A stretch of DNA of 64,000 bases from Legionella gresilensis (GTDB taxonomy: Bacteria; Pseudomonadota; Gammaproteobacteria; Legionellales; Legionellaceae), in assembly GCF_900639865.1 (NCBI RefSeq), contig NZ_CAAAHX010000005.1:186001-250000 (forward strand). The letters run 5' to 3'. The translations under genes and the position numbers were made by a program. A model generated the notes under the pieces. The model was not told the origin of the DNA, made no database searches, and saw only the letters and a list, made by a program, of their open reading frames with translations. Shown here one piece after another: positions 45,488 to 54,979 of this stretch (position 1 is its first letter; every line of letters begins with the position of its first letter).

Positions 45488-46414
45488 ATGCTTAACGTCC
45501 CTGCCATCAATATTAAATCGCTTAGCAAAATCTATAGCAACGGCTTTAAAGCACTCAGTGATATCAATCTAGAAATCAATTGTGGTGAGATTTTTGCGCT
45601 TCTAGGCCCAAATGGTGCTGGTAAAACCACCCTGATTAATACTATATGCGGTATTGCTAGACCTAGTAGCGGGACTATTACTGTAGCGGGGTATGATCAT
45701 ATCCAGGAGTATCGTAAAGCGCGTGCGGCCATTGGTCTTGTGCCACAAGAATTAGCAACTGATGCGTTTGAGTCAGTATGGCGAACGGTGATGTTTAGCA
45801 GAGGTTTATTTAATAAACCTCGTAATCCCGCTTACATCGAAGATGTATTAAAGCGCCTTTCTCTTTGGAATAAAAAAAATGAGCAAATTCGGCATTTATC
45901 GGGTGGTATGAAGCGAAGAGTAATGATTGCCAAAGCATTATCACACGAACCAGACATTTTATTTCTCGATGAACCTACAGCAGGCGTTGATGTGGAATTA
46001 CGCAAATCAATGTGGAAACAGGTGCGAAGCCTGCGGGAAACAGGTGTCACTATTATCCTTACAACGCATTACATAGAAGAAGCGCAAGAAATGTCAGATC
46101 GGATTGGCATTATTAATAATGGCAATTTGATTCTTACCGAAGATAAGAAAACACTCATGAAAAAAATGGGTAAACGACAAATGATTTTCGTACTGCGTGA
46201 ACCCTTGGAGATTATTCCTGAAGAGTTGAAGAAATATCCTCTTACCCTGGTTGAAAAGGGTAGCAAGCTTATTTTGACTTATAACAATGACATTGGGAAT
46301 GATATTGCAGATTTTCTAGATGATCTCCACTCACAACGTATTCGGCCTAAAGACATTTATAGTCGTCAAAGCAATTTGGAAGAAATTTTCATTAAATTAG
46401 TCGAGGCAAAATGA
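45488..46414 (+). CDS. ABC-2 type exporter, ATP-binding subunit
   Basis: A 308-residue ATPase of the drug/polysaccharide exporter (DrrA/YadG) type. Walker A is GPNGAGKTT (about 38-46), signature LSGGMKRR, Walker [13 protein letters not shown], and the switch [10 protein letters not shown]-terminal regulatory region of about 80 residues follows. It has ATGG-AGCA upstream of ATG 45488. It overlaps the permease gene by four bases (ATGA), so it is one transport unit. Substrate unknown; YadG/YadH-like pairs have no firmly known cargo. Confidence 0.92.
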   Translation: MLNVPAINIKSLSKIYSNGFKALSDINLEINCGEIFALLGPNGAGKTTLINTICGIARPSSGTITVAGYDHIQEYRKARAAIGLVPQELATDAFESVWRTVMFSRGLFNKPRNPAYIEDVLKRLSLWNKKNEQIRHLSGGMKRRVMIAKALSHEPDILFLDEPTAGVDVELRKSMWKQVRSLRETGVTIILTTHYIEEAQEMSDRIGIINNGNLILTEDKKTLMKKMGKRQMIFVLREPLEIIPEELKKYPLTLVEKGSKLILTYNNDIGNDIADFLDDLHSQRIRPKDIYSRQSNLEEIFIKLVEAK

Positions 46415-47172
46415 ACATTCGCGGCATTCAAGCAATTTATAATTTCGAAATGCAAAGAACTTTACGAACATTAGGGCAAAGTATTGCTGCTCCTGTTATC
46501 TCAACTGTACTTTATTTTATAGTGTTTGGAGCAGCACTTGGTCCACATATGCGTGCCATTGACAATATTCCTTATGGTGCGTTTATTGTGCCCGGACTGA
46601 TTATGCTGACCGTACTTGGAGAGAGTGTATCAAATGCTTCTTTTGGTATTTATTTTCCTCGTTTCACTGGCACTATTTATGAAATTCTAACTGCACCTTT
46701 GTCTTTTTTTGAAGTTGTGCTAGGCTATGTGGGAGCAGCTGCTACTAAGTCGATAATCATTGGCGTGATTGTACTTGTAACTTCCTTATTCTTTGTACCA
46801 TTACGTGTTGCCCATCCATTGTGGATGATCTTTTTTTTAGTAATGACTAGTGTAACTTTTAGTTTGCTGGGTTTTATTATTGGAATTTGGGCGGATGGCT
46901 TTGAGAAATTACAAATTATTCCACTTTTAATTCTAACGCCCTTGTCCTTTCTAGGCGGGAGTTTTTATTCAATCAACATGCTCCCTCCCTTTTGGTATAA
47001 ATTTTCATTACTAAATCCAGTGGTCTATTTAGTAAGCGGATTTCGATGGAGTTTTCATGAGCGTGGTGATGTTAGCCTTGCTACGAGTGTGATAATGATT
47101 TGTGCATTCACAGTAATCTGTCTTTGTATCATTGGCTGGATTTTTAAAACAGGCTATGGTTTAAAAAAATAA
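46411..47172 (+). CDS. ABC-2 type exporter, membrane subunit
   Basis: A 253-residue permease with six hydrophobic segments, for example [32 protein letters not shown] and [15 protein letters not shown]. The ABC-2 signature region is [24 protein letters not shown], as in YadH-like proteins. It overlaps the ATPase gene by four bases. It forms the transmembrane part of the exporter with the protein encoded just upstream. Confidence 0.9.
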   Translation: MNIRGIQAIYNFEMQRTLRTLGQSIAAPVISTVLYFIVFGAALGPHMRAIDNIPYGAFIVPGLIMLTVLGESVSNASFGIYFPRFTGTIYEILTAPLSFFEVVLGYVGAAATKSIIIGVIVLVTSLFFVPLRVAHPLWMIFFLVMTSVTFSLLGFIIGIWADGFEKLQIIPLLILTPLSFLGGSFYSINMLPPFWYKFSLLNPVVYLVSGFRWSFHERGDVSLATSVIMICAFTVICLCIIGWIFKTGYGLKK

Positions 47173-47233
47173 ATTTGCAATTTAGCAGAATACTAAATTA
47201 TCAAAATAAACTAATGCTATTTAAGGGTAAATT

Positions 47234-47716
47234 TTGCTTAAAAAAGATTTTTGGAAAGTTGGACTATGGATTATTATCTACGAAGCCATTGGGTTTTTGC
47301 TAGGGCAGTTAACCAAGAGTAATATACAACCTTGGTATGATAAACTAATTAAGTCAAATTTAACGCCACCGCCTATTATTTTTAGTATTGTTTGGTCTTT
47401 ACTCTATGCAGTTTTAGCTATTGTTGGATGGTCCATTTGGAAAAATAAAAAAACTAACCCTAATTCTGCCCAAAGAACTATGTGGTACTTATATGTAATA
47501 CAAATGTTAATGAACTGGTTATGGACACCTATTTTCTTTCACTATCACTTATTAGGTTTTAGTTTAATATGGATCACATCATTAACTCTTTTAAATTTGA
47601 TTCTTGGCTATAAGCTAATAAATAAGAATACCTTTATAGGCATACTATTTATTCCCTACATTTTATGGTTATTTTTTGCCACATATTTAAATGCAGTAAT
47701 CTATTGGTGGAATTAA
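47234..47716 (+). CDS. tspO: TspO/MBR-family membrane protein
   Basis: A 160-residue five-helix protein of the tryptophan-rich sensory protein/benzodiazepine receptor family. Marks include the paired PWYDKL and LTPPPIIFSIVWSLLYAVLAI segments in helices 1-2, NWLWTPIFF in helix 4, and PYILWLFFATYLNAVIYW in helix 5. Family members bind porphyrins and sterols and have been linked to oxidative stress and tetrapyrrole control. The start is TTG 47234 with AAGGG upstream. It lies 60 bp after the ABC-2 pair. Confidence 0.9.
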   Translation: MLKKDFWKVGLWIIIYEAIGFLLGQLTKSNIQPWYDKLIKSNLTPPPIIFSIVWSLLYAVLAIVGWSIWKNKKTNPNSAQRTMWYLYVIQMLMNWLWTPIFFHYHLLGFSLIWITSLTLLNLILGYKLINKNTFIGILFIPYILWLFFATYLNAVIYWWN

Positions 47717-47758
47717 TTTTTTAAGTACATCTATTGATAGGTAAGACATTTATAAATA

Positions 47759-49177
47759 TTAATCTACCTTTTGACCGGTTGGCTTCCAACTAATTTTTGC
47801 TGGCGTAAGATTATTGGTAATACGAGAAACCGTACTATCTACTCTTCGCTGGAGCATAATTTCAACCATTACTGTTTCATTCGGATGAAGAATTTTGTTA
47901 ATGTCAGCAAGTGAGGAATGAAAATCAAGTACTTTGTAATAAGCAAGGGCTCGGTCACTTGACTCAGGATGTGCCTTAATACGAAAGCCAAGATTACCTT
48001 GCATCTTTGGCGTATTAATTCCGGTTTCCATAATATCGTAGTCAAGATAATAAGTTAGTTTTCCTCGATTATACTGGTTTCGCTGGCGGTCTACGAAGAA
48101 ACCAGTAGGAAGTTCATACTCACTATATTTAGGTCCAGCTGTTAGATAAAGCTCATAATCATCAAGATGATTGCCCCTGTCATCAATAAGTCGAAATATA
48201 ATCATTGAGTAGCGATTAGTGATATACTTGCGCTGATAGATAAGGGTATTCACAATTTCTGTATGTTCAATTTCTTGAGTTTCTTGCGTAAGTTTATCTA
48301 GCTCTTTTGCTATTAAATTATAGGATGCCTGATTTCTTACTTGAAGGCATCGCAAGATCCAAATAACTGTAGGATGAGTGGCGGCATTGGCCATAGTAAT
48401 ACTACGAATAATTCCCATTTTTTTACCGGAATGTGAGCAGCCAGGCAAAATGCCAAATGCCATTGGCTTTGTCCGCGCCAAGTTAGTGACAATAAGATTC
48501 TCACCATTACTTCCCTCTTGATGTAACCTTAATAGGCTATAATTCATATTTGCAGCAGTTACACGAACAATACCATCAGAGCCAACTTCCCCGGTATAGG
48601 AGTTAACAGCATCATAAAGTTGGCGATCAATTTTCTGACCTGTAAGTACAAAGGCATAAATACCATTAGCAGTGCAATCATAGTCAAGCCAACTTTCATT
48701 AAGTTGCCAACTCATATCGCTACCAAGCTCAAGCCAATTAAGTACATGCTGGCCCGGTTCAATACCTTCAAAAAAACTTTTTATACGGCCTAATCGGGAT
48801 TTACCAAGTTGAGCAAGTGCTGATCCGTGGTTAGCAGGCGCTAACATAATAAGATGACTTAAGGGACATTCGGCAAGATTATTTTTAAAATATAAATCCA
48901 TCCATTTACGAATAACGGGGCCACCTGTAGAGTGAGTAATACAAGCAAAACACTCACCCTCACGCAGCTTATCAATAATTTCATTACGCACTGCATGATC
49001 AAAGGCACGTGCTATATCATCAACGGTTACTGTATCATTAAAGCTAATATAATGACCAAGGTAGATATTGCCCACTTGAATATCAAGGTTTTTGCTCTGA
49101 CTTTCAAGCCATTGCGGAAGCTCTCCGTAAGTATTGGTATGCGTCACACTCCAACCATGAACGAAGATAACAATCAT
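47759..49177 (-). CDS. plaB: PlaB, surface phospholipase A/lysophospholipase A
   Basis: A 472-residue lipolytic enzyme typical of Legionella. The N-terminus IVIFVHGWS and the lipase motif CITHSTGG place the nucleophile at S83. The other triad members are D201 in VGSDGIVRV and H249 in CSHSGKK. In L. pneumophila PlaB the triad is S85, D203 and H251, so the numbering agrees with a two-residue shift. The last about 170 residues form the PlaB-specific C-terminal domain. There is no signal peptide. PlaB is exposed at the bacterial surface, contributes to haemolysis and lung infection, and its presence is the best genus marker in this window. Confidence 0.93.
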   Translation of the reverse strand: MIVIFVHGWSVTHTNTYGELPQWLESQSKNLDIQVGNIYLGHYISFNDTVTVDDIARAFDHAVRNEIIDKLREGECFACITHSTGGPVIRKWMDLYFKNNLAECPLSHLIMLAPANHGSALAQLGKSRLGRIKSFFEGIEPGQHVLNWLELGSDMSWQLNESWLDYDCTANGIYAFVLTGQKIDRQLYDAVNSYTGEVGSDGIVRVTAANMNYSLLRLHQEGSNGENLIVTNLARTKPMAFGILPGCSHSGKKMGIIRSITMANAATHPTVIWILRCLQVRNQASYNLIAKELDKLTQETQEIEHTEIVNTLIYQRKYITNRYSMIIFRLIDDRGNHLDDYELYLTAGPKYSEYELPTGFFVDRQRNQYNRGKLTYYLDYDIMETGINTPKMQGNLGFRIKAHPESSDRALAYYKVLDFHSSLADINKILHPNETVMVEIMLQRRVDSTVSRITNNLTPAKISWKPTGQKVD

Positions 49178-49445
49178 AACTTTCCTTAACTGATTAACGT
49201 TCCAAAGGTAATCGAAATAAACGATGATTTTGGATTATTTTACAAGAATATAGTTAAGTCAAATTAAAAAATTAAAGACTAAAATCTTATTGCCTAATTA
49301 AATCTGGTTTTTATTAACCAAGTCGATATCCCCCTTCCTAATAGAATTATTTTAAAAATAAATATAAAGTCTATTTGCAAATTATTAAATAATTTGTAAT
49401 TATTTATGAGCAAATAAGCAAATATTTAACCTTTAGGTGGTAATT

Positions 49446-49943
49446 ATGCAAGTTCGATTTAGTAATATAAAAAGATTAATTACAAGTGCTTGTTTATTGT
49501 TGCCCTTTACAAGTTTTTCTAATAACGCCTGCCCCCGTTTAGATAATGATACCAAAATAGCAAGCTGGGCTTATGAAGTAATGCTACAAACTTATAACCT
49601 TAACTTTGTAAACCCTACTCAAGGAAAAGCACAAGCTTATTTTACAAAGTCAGCTTGGCTTAATTATAAAAAAGAATTTAATTTAAATGATAATCTTAAA
49701 GAAATAGTTAATAAAAAACTAGTTTCCAGTGTTGGTTTAAAGGATACACCTTTATTTTTACGAAAAAGCTCTAATAGCTGGACTGTAAGCTTACCCTTGA
49801 TTATTAACTATCGAAGCGCATTAGCTCATCAAATAAAAAATATCAATGTAGAACTAACTATTGTTAAAGATAAAAAAGCAGATGATTGTTTAAAAGTTGC
49901 CGCTATACATAAAACGCCTATATCTAAAAAACAGCCTAGATAG
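49446..49943 (+). CDS. IcmL/DotI-like secreted protein
   Basis: A 165-residue exported protein from ATG 49446, chosen because AGGTGG lies just upstream; a GTG nine bases earlier is in frame. The signal peptide includes LITSACLLLPFTSFS and ends near residue 26. The mature part follows the IcmL/DotI periplasmic pattern: WAYEVMLQTYNLNFVNPTQ, AYFTKSAWLNYKKEF and SLPLIINYRSALAHQIKNI. It is a stand-alone paralogue of the Dot/Icm subunit, as found in several copies in Legionella, and its role is unknown. Confidence 0.8.
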   Translation: MQVRFSNIKRLITSACLLLPFTSFSNNACPRLDNDTKIASWAYEVMLQTYNLNFVNPTQGKAQAYFTKSAWLNYKKEFNLNDNLKEIVNKKLVSSVGLKDTPLFLRKSSNSWTVSLPLIINYRSALAHQIKNINVELTIVKDKKADDCLKVAAIHKTPISKKQPR

Positions 49944-50192
49944 AACTTATGCTTAAAGCAAATAGATAAATTAGCCGTTTTAATTAGAATTCTCTAGTTG
50001 TTTAAACAGGCTAATCATAGTTGCTTTTATTCCATAAAAAGATGATTGCCAATTCTTATGATTAATTGAAATTTAATATTAACGCTATACTTTAATTTGA
50101 AAGAGCCGAAATAATTTTTCTAAAAGATTCTATAATTTAAATGGTTATGGTCTAACCATAATTTATTAATTTTATTAAGGAAAATTGAATTA

Positions 50193-52553
50193 ATGAAAAA
50201 AAGGCCGTTCTATAACTATTTTTTAAGTAATTTTACTGTTCATCTTCTATGCGAAAAAGTTCGTGATGAACAAGTTCAATTTCTTTATAAACAACTATCC
50301 TACTTTATATTAATTGCTGAATGCCTAGCAGTTACAGGGCTAAGTGTGGCTTTATGGAATATAAGTAGTCGTTCTTTAATTATAGTTTGGCTTTTATATA
50401 TGTATTTAATTTCAGAAATAGGCCGAGGTATTCTACTTATCTTTTATTATAAAAATAAAAAAAATTTTTCATATCAATTTTGGTTAAATTTATTTTGCTT
50501 AGGCGTTTTTGGTTCAGGACTTGGTTGGGGCTTTGTCAGCCTCTTTCTTTTACCAAGTAAAGAAGGTGTTCAGCAAATTATTACCATCATGATCCTTTTT
50601 GGAATATTTACAGAATCTAATAACTTATACTCGCCTGTTTTTGGAGTTTATGCATTTTTTCTCTTTTTGGCTTTTTTACCATTGACTCTTTGGCTTTTCT
50701 TACAAGGTAATCTTTATAATTTGTTAGGTCTGTTAGGTCTACTTTATTTATGGGTAGTACTTAGTGCTGCCTATAACAATCAAAATCTTCTTTTAACTTC
50801 ATTAGACCAAAATGATAAAATTAAAGCAAAATCGAAAGAGCTTAAAAATTCACTTGCTGTAACAAAAGCCATTCTAGAATCTACTGATGATGGGATACTT
50901 GTTGTTAATTCTGATAACAAGATTGAATATTACAATCAAAGATTCCTAGAAATTTGGCAATTTACGCCGGAGTTTATTCAAACCCATACTCATGATGATG
51001 CAGTGACTAAAGCTGTTAAGCAACTTGAGGATCCTGATTATTTCCTTAAAAGACTTGAATATATTACACAACATCCACACCTAGATAGTTTTGATGAGTT
51101 AAATTTTGTAAACGGCAAACGATTTGAACGTTATGGTAAGCCTCATAAATTAGAAAATAAAATTATTGGACGAGTATGGACTTTTCATGAAATTACTGAA
51201 CGTAAAGTAATGGAAGAACGACTAATATTTCAAGCAACTCATGATAATTTGACAGGTTTACCAAATAGAGCTCAACTAACTAAAAGTCTTTCCCAAGAGA
51301 TAAAGTATGCAAAACGCTTTAATTTATATTTAGCAGTTTTATTTATCGATCTCGATAACTTCAAAAGTATTAATGATAATCTAGGCCATGAGGCAGGCGA
51401 TATTTTATTACGTCAGGTGGCAAAAAAATTAGTACTTAGTTTGCGTGAAACCGATACTGTTTTTCGCTTTGGTGGAGATGAATTTGTTATTTTTTGTCTA
51501 GTCCAAACAGCAGATGAAATACCTAACCTTGTTCAATACATCCATCATTGCTTACTAAATCCAGTTAAAATTGGCTTAAATAATGTTTTTATTACTGTAA
51601 GCATGGGCATAAGCATTTATCCTAAACACGGTAAATTACCATCAAGCCTTTTAAAAAAGGCAGATCTTGCGATGTATTGGGCAAAAAAACAAGGGCGAAA
51701 TTCTTATTCTATTTATAGAAAAGAGTTTAGTAAAGATTCTAAAAGACGATTAGCCCTTCTAAGTCAATTACATCTAGCCATTGAAAAAAAGCAATTTTAT
51801 CTTGTTTATCAGCCTATTATCGATTTAAGTAATGGTGCAATTTGTTCCTTGGAAGTTCTTCTACGCTGGTATCACCCTAAGATGGGCCATATTGCGCCTT
51901 CAGAATTTATTCCTTTAGCAGAAGAAAACGGTTTAATAATCCAGATAGGTGAGTGGGTCTTAACAGAAGCGTGTAAGCAATCAAAAATTTGGCAAAAAAA
52001 AGGGCTTAAATTCATGCCAATTGCTATAAATGTATCAGGTATACAGATAAGTAAACCAACATTTCCTTATACATTAGCCTATCTTTTAAAAGAAAATAAC
52101 TTAGATCCAAAATATTTAATTATTGAATTAACGGAAAGTACGCTCATGGCCAATCAAGAAAATATACTCACTACCCTTGAACAATTGAGAAAAATGAATA
52201 TAAAAATATCCATAGATGACTTTGGTACAGGGTATTCGAGTTTTGCTTACCTTAAAGATTTTTCAATTGATAAGATAAAGATTGATAAAATATTTATTCG
52301 TGATTGTCCAACTAGAGCTAACTGCAATTCAATTATCAAGGCCATCATTGCAATGGGAAAAAATTTAAATTTAATAATTGTTGCTGAAGGTGTTGAAACA
52401 ATAGAGCAATTAAGTTTTTTAAAGACGTTACATTGTAATGAAATCCAAGGCTTTCTTTATAGTCAGCCGCTAACGGCAGAAGAAATTCCTCAAATTATCA
52501 ATGTAGATTTAGATACTATACTAAAGAAAAAGGGATTAATAAATAAACAATAA
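50193..52553 (+). CDS. membrane PAS-GGDEF-EAL c-di-GMP enzyme
   Basis: A 786-residue inner-membrane protein. Six or so membrane segments (about residues 30-200) precede a PAS domain (about 225-340, TDDGILVVNSDNKIEYYNQ), a GGDEF domain (about 350-510) with intact FGGDEF and a complete EAL domain (about 525-770). The EAL motif reads EVLLRW instead of EALxRW, while ELTEST and DDFGTGYSSF are kept; the catalytic Glu is present. It may make or break c-di-GMP depending on signals sensed by the membrane part. No partner gene is adjacent. Confidence 0.9.
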   Translation: MKKRPFYNYFLSNFTVHLLCEKVRDEQVQFLYKQLSYFILIAECLAVTGLSVALWNISSRSLIIVWLLYMYLISEIGRGILLIFYYKNKKNFSYQFWLNLFCLGVFGSGLGWGFVSLFLLPSKEGVQQIITIMILFGIFTESNNLYSPVFGVYAFFLFLAFLPLTLWLFLQGNLYNLLGLLGLLYLWVVLSAAYNNQNLLLTSLDQNDKIKAKSKELKNSLAVTKAILESTDDGILVVNSDNKIEYYNQRFLEIWQFTPEFIQTHTHDDAVTKAVKQLEDPDYFLKRLEYITQHPHLDSFDELNFVNGKRFERYGKPHKLENKIIGRVWTFHEITERKVMEERLIFQATHDNLTGLPNRAQLTKSLSQEIKYAKRFNLYLAVLFIDLDNFKSINDNLGHEAGDILLRQVAKKLVLSLRETDTVFRFGGDEFVIFCLVQTADEIPNLVQYIHHCLLNPVKIGLNNVFITVSMGISIYPKHGKLPSSLLKKADLAMYWAKKQGRNSYSIYRKEFSKDSKRRLALLSQLHLAIEKKQFYLVYQPIIDLSNGAICSLEVLLRWYHPKMGHIAPSEFIPLAEENGLIIQIGEWVLTEACKQSKIWQKKGLKFMPIAINVSGIQISKPTFPYTLAYLLKENNLDPKYLIIELTESTLMANQENILTTLEQLRKMNIKISIDDFGTGYSSFAYLKDFSIDKIKIDKIFIRDCPTRANCNSIIKAIIAMGKNLNLIIVAEGVETIEQLSFLKTLHCNEIQGFLYSQPLTAEEIPQIINVDLDTILKKKGLINKQ

Positions 52554-52621
52554 TAAATTAATCACCTTGTTTAGTAAATTTCTGCTTAACCCAATGTTTT
52601 TATAAAGTCCTTAAATCTTAA

Positions 52622-53572
52622 TTATTTACCCTTTTTATCATCATACATTTTTGTATCAGCAAGCGAGAGCATCGTTTCTAACGTTTGATGTTCCTTTGGA
52701 TTATACTGAATACTACCAACACTAAATTCAATTGAGTAACCTTGTGTGCTTATACATTTCAATGAGTCTTTTAAGCGTTGATTAATATTAGCTACATCTG
52801 CTGAATTTAAGCTAGAACAAAATACACAAAACTCATCGCCGCCTAAACGTGCAATCACATCATAACAGCGAAAGTTCTTAAGAAGGCAATTAGAGAAAGT
52901 TTTTAATACCTTATCACCTTCTGCATGCCCAAATTGATCATTAATGTGCTTAAATTTATCTAAATCAAAAAATAATAAATTAAAATCTTGGTTTTCTCGT
53001 TGACATTTTTGAAATAAATAATTGGCTATTTTTAAAAAACCACGCCGATTAGATAAGCCTGTTAGTTCATCAGTAATAGCTAACTGTAATGATTCCAACT
53101 CCATTTCAACCATTTTAGCAAGGTCATAAACAACATTTTGATCAACGTCTTTTATAAGCCTTGGCTTGTCATCAATTAAACAGATAACGCCCACATTACA
53201 TTTGTTTATTTTCAAAGGGCAGCCTACATAAAATCTGAAATTGGGTTTGCCAACGACAAACGGATTATCATAAAAACGTTTATCTTTCATTGTATCTTCA
53301 ACAACCATAATTTCATCTGAAAGGATAACATGACCACAAAATGATGTTTTTCTTACCGCCTCTTTGATATCAAACCCTTGCGTTGATTTCATCCATTGGC
53401 GTTCAGCTTCTAAAAAGGAAATGACAGCAATAGGAACATCAAAAAGCTTACAGGCAATACGAGTTACCCGATCAAAGCGCTCTTCTCTCTCTGTATCTAA
53501 TATTTGTAATTTATAAAGTGTTGCTAAACGCTCAGCCTCATTTTCTGGTATTTCTGGCGGAATCATTGTCAT
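52622..53572 (-). CDS. GAF-GGDEF diguanylate cyclase
   Basis: A 316-residue cytosolic protein. The GAF domain (about 15-160) contains ERFDRVTRIACKLFDVPIA and TSFCGHVILSD, as in bacterial GAF-GGDEF proteins. The GGDEF domain (about 165-315) has LTGLSNRRGF, DLDKFKHINDQFGHAEGD and ARLGGDEFCVF, so catalysis should be possible. It converges with the preceding membrane protein. Input ligand unknown. Confidence 0.9.
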   Translation of the reverse strand: MTMIPPEIPENEAERLATLYKLQILDTEREERFDRVTRIACKLFDVPIAVISFLEAERQWMKSTQGFDIKEAVRKTSFCGHVILSDEIMVVEDTMKDKRFYDNPFVVGKPNFRFYVGCPLKINKCNVGVICLIDDKPRLIKDVDQNVVYDLAKMVEMELESLQLAITDELTGLSNRRGFLKIANYLFQKCQRENQDFNLLFFDLDKFKHINDQFGHAEGDKVLKTFSNCLLKNFRCYDVIARLGGDEFCVFCSSLNSADVANINQRLKDSLKCISTQGYSIEFSVGSIQYNPKEHQTLETMLSLADTKMYDDKKGK

Positions 53573-53787
53573 TATCCCTTAAAATACATGCTAACTGTTT
53601 ATAAAGTCTTATTATATTAGTAGTAGTATAAATTAATGAATTTTTCCTTGAATGGGCAAAAAAGGATTAATAATCAATAAAGTTTGATAAAGGAATTTAA
53701 AGCTAAACTAAGATGTTTATTAATTTTAATTAATTTTTATCTTACTAAAGATAACGCTATTCTTGCTTACATACATACTTAATAAGG

Positions 53788-54219
53788 CTAACTTAGTTTA
53801 TGATTTCTATTTTCAATGGCAATACCTTTATATAAACCCTTGCAATCCTTGCTATACCAAATTCCTTTTGTTATTCCTGCTTCGCTGTATTTATATAAAT
53901 AATAGTAAATACGATCTTGCCATTGCATGCCAGTTGCTAAGAAACTACCGTGAATAAGATAAACGCCATCTATTTTATCCATATTAAAAGAAGCATGATC
54001 AAGCTTAATACCCTTATTTGTAATAATAGGATGTACAAGCGCGTCTTTTACTACATGAATAAAAGTGCCTAGTGTATGTTCTTCGCAATAACTTTCAGTG
54101 ACTCCTGATCGATTGGGAATCGCTTGATAATAAATTCCTTTCCAAGTAATGGAATCAAGGTTAGCAAATGCTAAGTATGGAAATAGCATTACAAATAAAA
54201 ATACGAAGTTATACTTCAT
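53788..54219 (-). CDS. small exported protein
   Basis: 143 residues from ATG 54219 (MKYNF); AGAAGGA lies nine bases upstream, and a longer reading from 54258 lacks such a site. The signal peptide is FVFLFVMLFPYLAFA. The mature protein is rich in Tyr, Gly and His, with KGIYYQAIPNRSGVTESYCEE and LATGMQWQDRIYYYLYKYS. Two cysteines could pair. No family recognised. Confidence 0.6.
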   Translation of the reverse strand: MKYNFVFLFVMLFPYLAFANLDSITWKGIYYQAIPNRSGVTESYCEEHTLGTFIHVVKDALVHPIITNKGIKLDHASFNMDKIDGVYLIHGSFLATGMQWQDRIYYYLYKYSEAGITKGIWYSKDCKGLYKGIAIENRNHKLS

Positions 54220-54354
54220 CACACATATCCTTCTACTATGAGCATAATTTTGAAACACCTACTTAAGGGAAAGGTAATATAATATAGTAGAGGAATAAAT
54301 TACATAATAATGGAATGGAAATAGTTAAACTCTTATATCTAAAAAGCGATCATT

Positions 54355-54927
54355 TTATTCACTTCCTTTTAACCTAAATTGTTTAATTAAATTATACTGT
54401 CGCTGCCCTTCGACTAATCTACTTTCAAATAAATTAACAGATTGCACTAATTGCTTAGGAAAATAATCATTTTTAATAGGCGGCAAAATAATGGGCGATT
54501 GGTAATTTTGCAAGCGGCCTAAAGTAATATGGCCACGAAAGGTACGTTTTTCAGTAGGATAATTAAGCGTATCAATGATTTTTGCAAGTCCATATGAGAT
54601 AGGGGCTAATTGTTCGTTTGGTCCAGCTTGTAAAGCGATTAGGCGGGGATGCTTAGGCTTGGGAAATAATTCTAGTTCACCTAATTTTAATCTAAATGAA
54701 GAAACATTTAGTAAGTTTAATTCCACTTGCTCAATGAGCTTAGGCAAATCTCCTATTTGAATTGACTGCAAAAAACGTAAAGTAATGTGCAAATTTTCCA
54801 GTTTCGTCCAGCGAATTTTTTGTTGAGGCATCGTTTGCTTAAGCGAGTCGACTACTAAAGCAATCGCATCTAAAATTTCAGTTGATAAGCTAATCGCAAA
54901 AAATGCTCGTATTGTTGTTTGCGTCAT
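54355..54927 (-). CDS. thpR: RNA 2',3'-cyclic phosphodiesterase
   Basis: A 190-residue 2H phosphoesterase. The two HxTx motifs are HITLRFL (about residues 47-53) and HITLGRL (about 131-137), and the N-terminal FFAISLS is typical. The enzyme opens 2',3'-cyclic phosphates of RNA; the family was first described as a tRNA 2'-5' ligase. Length is normal. The gene is close to the unknown gene at 54980 on the same strand, about 50 bp apart. Confidence 0.9.
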   Translation of the reverse strand: MTQTTIRAFFAISLSTEILDAIALVVDSLKQTMPQQKIRWTKLENLHITLRFLQSIQIGDLPKLIEQVELNLLNVSSFRLKLGELELFPKPKHPRLIALQAGPNEQLAPISYGLAKIIDTLNYPTEKRTFRGHITLGRLQNYQSPIILPPIKNDYFPKQLVQSVNLFESRLVEGQRQYNLIKQFRLKGSE

Positions 54928-54979
54928 TAATTCTTAGATTACTGATGATTAATTATTTTATTGTAAACTTATATTAGAC

